From assembly GCA_002255065.1 (NCBI GenBank), contig NJEF01000044.1, forward strand, positions 1-7,197: a DNA stretch of 7,197 nucleotides, written 5' to 3'. The position numbers and the translations under genes were made by a program. Source of the DNA: Desulfurococcales archaeon ex4484_204. Lineage in GTDB: Archaea; Thermoproteota; Thermoprotei_A; Sulfolobales; NBVN01. Below the pieces are notes generated by a model that saw only the letters and a list, made by a program, of their open reading frames with translations, was not told where the DNA came from and made no database searches. Shown here in pieces: positions 4,613 to 7,197 of this stretch (the first letter of the stretch is position 1; every line of letters starts with the position of its first letter).

Positions 4613-5003
4613 CTTCTAAACACCCCTGTAACCTGCTACGTCCCCCTCTAAGTAGTTCTACGATTTTTACCCACTCACTACTCACTAACCTTAGCAACGG
4701 TATGTCAGCCAGAACAGCACCTACAATAGTCACGGTATCAACATCCTTTACAACTATGGCCTTCGGGCACTTACCTTTAACTCGTAGACCATACAATACA
4801 TATGAGCCGACGGTGCTCCCTACAGCACTAGGAAAGATAAATATCTTGTTAACCACGCTTCCTATACCAAGCACCTCCCCACTCTCAGGGTTTACTTCAC
4901 CGAGCAACGATATAGGACTGGTACTTATAACTAGCTCCCCACAGACCCTGAAGTCGCTAGGTACGTTTACTACAGGGTTAACAGCAACCCTAACACGCAA
5001 CAT
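4578..5003 (-). CDS. Aconitase-X swivel subunit (DUF126), probable phosphomevalonate dehydratase small subunit
   Basis: With the large subunit just upstream it should form the [4Fe-4S] enzyme that removes water from (R)-5-phosphomevalonate to give trans-anhydromevalonate 5-phosphate in the archaeal modified mevalonate pathway. The 141-residue protein carries the DUF126 signature: GELVISTSPISLLGEVNPES at 22-41, then FPSAVGSTVGSYVLYGL at 57-73, whose Ser/Gly-rich loop is the substrate-binding swivel motif, and PKAIVVKDVDTVTIVGAVLA at 80-99. The C-terminus (110-141) is somewhat longer than the core domain. The start is ATG 5003, 24 bases after the large subunit stop, with GGTG four bases before it. 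It overlaps tmk at its 3' end. Aconitase-X pairs in other organisms act on cis-3-hydroxyproline or unknown acids; the UbiD neighbour makes the mevalonate role the best reading. Confidence 0.88.
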   Translation of the reverse strand: MLRVRVAVNPVVNVPSDFRVCGELVISTSPISLLGEVNPESGEVLGIGSVVNKIFIFPSAVGSTVGSYVLYGLRVKGKCPKAIVVKDVDTVTIVGAVLADIPLLRLVSSEWVKIVELLRGGRSRLQGCLEDGYLVVEERYS

Positions 5004-5027
5004 ACAGCACCACTTTAAACGTAGTGC

Positions 5028-6239
5028 TCACGTTACTAACCCTAGAAATTCCCTTAAAATATCCTCCCGATCCATTAAGTATGCCTTAACACCCGATACC
5101 TTAGGAATGTAGTAAAGAGCCTTCACTGAGTCTGTAACCACTCTACTAACACCTATCACCTTAAGCTTAGTAACAATGGGGCATACGTTGAAGAGCACCT
5201 TCACACCAAGTTTCGCCAACCTCCTAACAACGTCCTTCCCTAGCTCTAAGCCTTTATAAGTCAGGATCCAGAGCTCTTTAGCCTCCTCCCCTCTACGACA
5301 ACATCTCGTTAAAAAGCGGTTAACTATGCTGATAACCTCTTCATGGCTTAAGTGGGGACAGCCAATAACATATAGTGTTGGTTCGCTACGACCGTCTCCT
5401 CTAACCTTCTTAATAAAATTCATGAGCTCCTCCCTTGACACCGAGTACCTAGTAGAGCCCGTTCCTACGAAACCTGCAGCGCCCTTATACCCAGGCGTTA
5501 CCCCTTCGATAAACACCATCGGCACACTGGAGGCAACAGCAAAGGACGATAGAAAAGCCCTCAACATATCCTCACTTAAACCCTTACCTAAACCGCGAAT
5601 ATATGGTATGGTATTGGCTGATACCTTACCAGCTAAGTAACCTAGGGTAGATGCCTCCTCAATGCTTAAGGGGGTAATTACATTAACTAACACATCCGGC
5701 CTTCTCTCATCATCCCTATGCATACCCCAGTAATAGGTCCTACCAACTATAGCAGCCATTAGAGCTAGAGGGCCTCCCTCCTTATTAGTCCGTGCACCAA
5801 TAACACTGTTAGCATAGAGCACCGCATTACTCTCAGCCCAAGCTAGATGTTCATCGATGACTGGCCTCCTAACATAGTATGGTACACACGTAAATGCTCT
5901 AGCACCCATCTTAGCCAGCGCTTTAATGATCCTGAGTTGCTTGTTCCTCACCCCGTAATCGAAGAATGCGGAGGCGAAGTCCGTAAAAACAGATGCGTAG
6001 GGGTTAGCTGTAGTATACGTTGAAAAAACAACGTTACTTCCTGCGAGATCCTCCATGAGGTTAAGGCCGTAATCGCCAATATTATAGTAGGAAATCCCTG
6101 ATATGTGGGCATGGCTTACCTTAATTAGTTTCTCAGCACCCAGCGCCTCACCAACCTTAACCACGACCTTTAACGCCTTGGAATACTGCTCCCCCAACTC
6201 ACCATTAATTATGGCCTCCTCCTCCCTCGTTAAGTACAT
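5028..6239 (-). CDS. Aconitase-X catalytic subunit (DUF521), probable phosphomevalonate dehydratase large subunit
   Basis: This 403-residue protein is a full-length archaeal aconitase-X large subunit. Seen motifs are the N-terminal YLTREEEAIINGELG (2-16), HISGISYYNIGDYGL (45-59), GARTNKEGGPLAL (148-160), HLSHEE (296-301) and NVCPIV (351-356). Three well-placed cysteines, Cys118 (FTCVPYY), Cys294 (GCPHLS) and Cys353 (NVCP), are the expected iron-sulfur ligands. In the modified mevalonate pathway, described in Aeropyrum pernix, the enzyme dehydrates 5-phosphomevalonate. The substrate here is inferred from the operon with a UbiD decarboxylase and the separate DUF126 gene. The start ATG at 6239 lies seven bases after the UbiD stop, and a strong GGAGGTG ten bases before it sits across the end of the UbiD gene, so the two are tightly coupled. 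A Cys-Cys pair at 313-314 (TRCCRRG) is not a known motif. Confidence 0.9.
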   Translation of the reverse strand: MYLTREEEAIINGELGEQYSKALKVVVKVGEALGAEKLIKVSHAHISGISYYNIGDYGLNLMEDLAGSNVVFSTYTTANPYASVFTDFASAFFDYGVRNKQLRIIKALAKMGARAFTCVPYYVRRPVIDEHLAWAESNAVLYANSVIGARTNKEGGPLALMAAIVGRTYYWGMHRDDERRPDVLVNVITPLSIEEASTLGYLAGKVSANTIPYIRGLGKGLSEDMLRAFLSSFAVASSVPMVFIEGVTPGYKGAAGFVGTGSTRYSVSREELMNFIKKVRGDGRSEPTLYVIGCPHLSHEEVISIVNRFLTRCCRRGEEAKELWILTYKGLELGKDVVRRLAKLGVKVLFNVCPIVTKLKVIGVSRVVTDSVKALYYIPKVSGVKAYLMDREDILREFLGLVT

Positions 6240-6246
6240 AAAACCG

Positions 6247-7197
6247 CTACACCTCCTTTCCAGGGACCCTAGGTCTTACGTACTTACTCCTGTCCCTAAT
6301 AGGTGCTGTGGCATCAATACCTACCTTATCTGTTACTCCATTAAACGAGCTCGGATCTAGGGTAGACCCCCTAGCATGCCTTACTACAACTAAACCACGA
6401 CCAGCCTGAAACCTCGTAGCTAACGCCCACTCAACCTCTATAGGATTACCGGGATCGATATCGCTATCCACAACTACTACGTGCTTTAAGCTTGGATGCC
6501 CTGCGAATGCCGCCATTATCGCTGACTTACCGTCCCCCTCGCTCTGCTTATCTATAGCTATAACTGCATGGAGCCACCCGCCACCTCCATCAGTTAATCT
6601 AACCTTAGCAACACGAGGTATCACCTCCGAGACCGTTCTCCATATAAGGGCCTCTCGAGGTATGCCCATGAGCAGCCTGTGCTCTATACCTCCCGGTAGT
6701 ATGACATGGAATGGTATATCATCATTACTAACGTATATCGCCTCCACCTTAATTAAGGGCTGGCTTCTCACAGCATCATATAACCCCAGAAGGTCTACGA
6801 AGGGTCCTTCATCCACGTCCTTCAACGTTACCGCACCCTCTATTATAACTGATGAAAGAGATGGCACCGGGATCGCGTACTTAGGTGTTAAACTAATGCA
6901 TAGAGGGCTACCGCTTAACTCCTTAAAGCCCTCTAACTCAAAAACACCGTATGCTGGTGAGGTAGAGGCTGCTAAAAGGACTAGTGGGTGAACCCCGATA
7001 GCTATAGCTATCGGGGTAGGCTTCCTCGCCTTCCTATTCAAGGTAATTACCCTGTATAGATGCCTTGGAACCACACGTATGGCAAACCCCACACCCGGAA
7101 CGAGCATAAGCCTATGTACCGACGCATTAAAACCTACTACATCGGGTGTGCGAGCTACCACTATAGAGGAGGTTACATACCTACCCCCATCTAGCTC
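6247..7197 (-). CDS. UbiD-family decarboxylase, probable anhydromevalonate phosphate decarboxylase (5' end outside window)
   Basis: The frame is open to the right edge, so the gene is partial: 316 C-terminal residues are visible, beginning ELDGGRYVTSS. This is a standard internal UbiD motif and shows that the GTG at 7161 is not the true start. About 100 N-terminal residues should lie outside, given the usual length of around 420. Other UbiD marks are GFNASVHRLM (visible residues 22-31), PIAIAIGVHP (62-71), the acidic FELEG (86-90), and VVVDSDIDP with EVEWALATRFQ (241-263). UbiD enzymes use prenylated FMN. Next to aconitase-X genes the likely reaction is decarboxylation of trans-anhydromevalonate 5-phosphate to isopentenyl phosphate. 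The cofactor would need a UbiX prenyltransferase, which is not in the window. A general aromatic acid decarboxylase is the alternative. A long perfect palindrome lies inside the gene. Confidence 0.9.
   Translation of the reverse strand, partial: ELDGGRYVTSSIVVARTPDVVGFNASVHRLMLVPGVGFAIRVVPRHLYRVITLNRKARKPTPIAIAIGVHPLVLLAASTSPAYGVFELEGFKELSGSPLCISLTPKYAIPVPSLSSVIIEGAVTLKDVDEGPFVDLLGLYDAVRSQPLIKVEAIYVSNDDIPFHVILPGGIEHRLLMGIPREALIWRTVSEVIPRVAKVRLTDGGGGWLHAVIAIDKQSEGDGKSAIMAAFAGHPSLKHVVVVDSDIDPGNPIEVEWALATRFQAGRGLVVVRHARGSTLDPSSFNGVTDKVGIDATAPIRDRSKYVRPRVPGKEV
6992..7017. repeat. 26-bp perfect palindrome inside the UbiD gene
   Basis: Every base from 6992 to 7004 pairs with 7017 down to 7005; the arms begin ACCCCGATAGC and the centre is TATA-like (CTATAG). 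On the minus strand it encodes the conserved PTPIAIAIG region, so part of the symmetry is forced by repeated Ile-Ala codons. The flanking CCCC/GGGG is not. It could be a protein-binding site or form a hairpin in the mRNA, or be chance. Confidence 0.9.

Overview
The window looks like chromosomal DNA from a thermophilic archaeon of the Thermoproteota (crenarchaeal side, Desulfurococcales-like rather than Sulfolobales). The evidence is the gene set: UPF0147, a UPF0148 zinc ribbon protein, FAU-1, and separate large and small aconitase-X subunits next to a UbiD decarboxylase. TATA-box promoters, GGTGAT/GGAGGTG ribosome sites, TTG starts and heavy AGG arginine use fit this. The exact genus cannot be read from the sequence.

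Layout, left to right. Positions 1-160 hold a CA-rich leader region with a short direct repeat and a strong TATA element. Two small plus-strand genes follow: an unrecognised helical protein (171-551) and a one-ribbon relative of the RNA polymerase M/TFS family (607-894). A tRNA-Leu(GAG) gene sits at 976-1060. Antisense to it, and running from its 3' side, is a broken N-terminal piece of an SSV-type tyrosine integrase, the scar of a mobile element that used this tRNA as its attachment site. The next ~585 bases (1185-1769) hold no convincing gene but contain several inverted repeats and a TATA-like box. From 1770 the chromosome returns to core genes: a UPF0148 gene on the minus strand and, sharing a symmetrical TATA region with it, UPF0147 followed by FAU-1 on the plus strand.

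The right half (3977-7197) is one minus-strand operon, read from the right edge: a UbiD-family decarboxylase (its 5' end lies outside the window), aconitase-X large subunit, aconitase-X small subunit, and thymidylate kinase. The first three match the archaeal modified mevalonate pathway. The aconitase-X pair dehydrates 5-phosphomevalonate to trans-anhydromevalonate 5-phosphate, and the UbiD enzyme, using prenylated FMN, decarboxylates that to isopentenyl phosphate, the precursor of archaeal lipids. Thymidylate kinase overlaps the small subunit gene and is probably co-translated with it.

The least ordinary parts are the integrase scar with its tRNA, the structured gene-free stretch beside it, the one-ribbon polymerase-M-like protein, and the compact mevalonate-shunt operon. 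No clearly new defence or mobile system was found.
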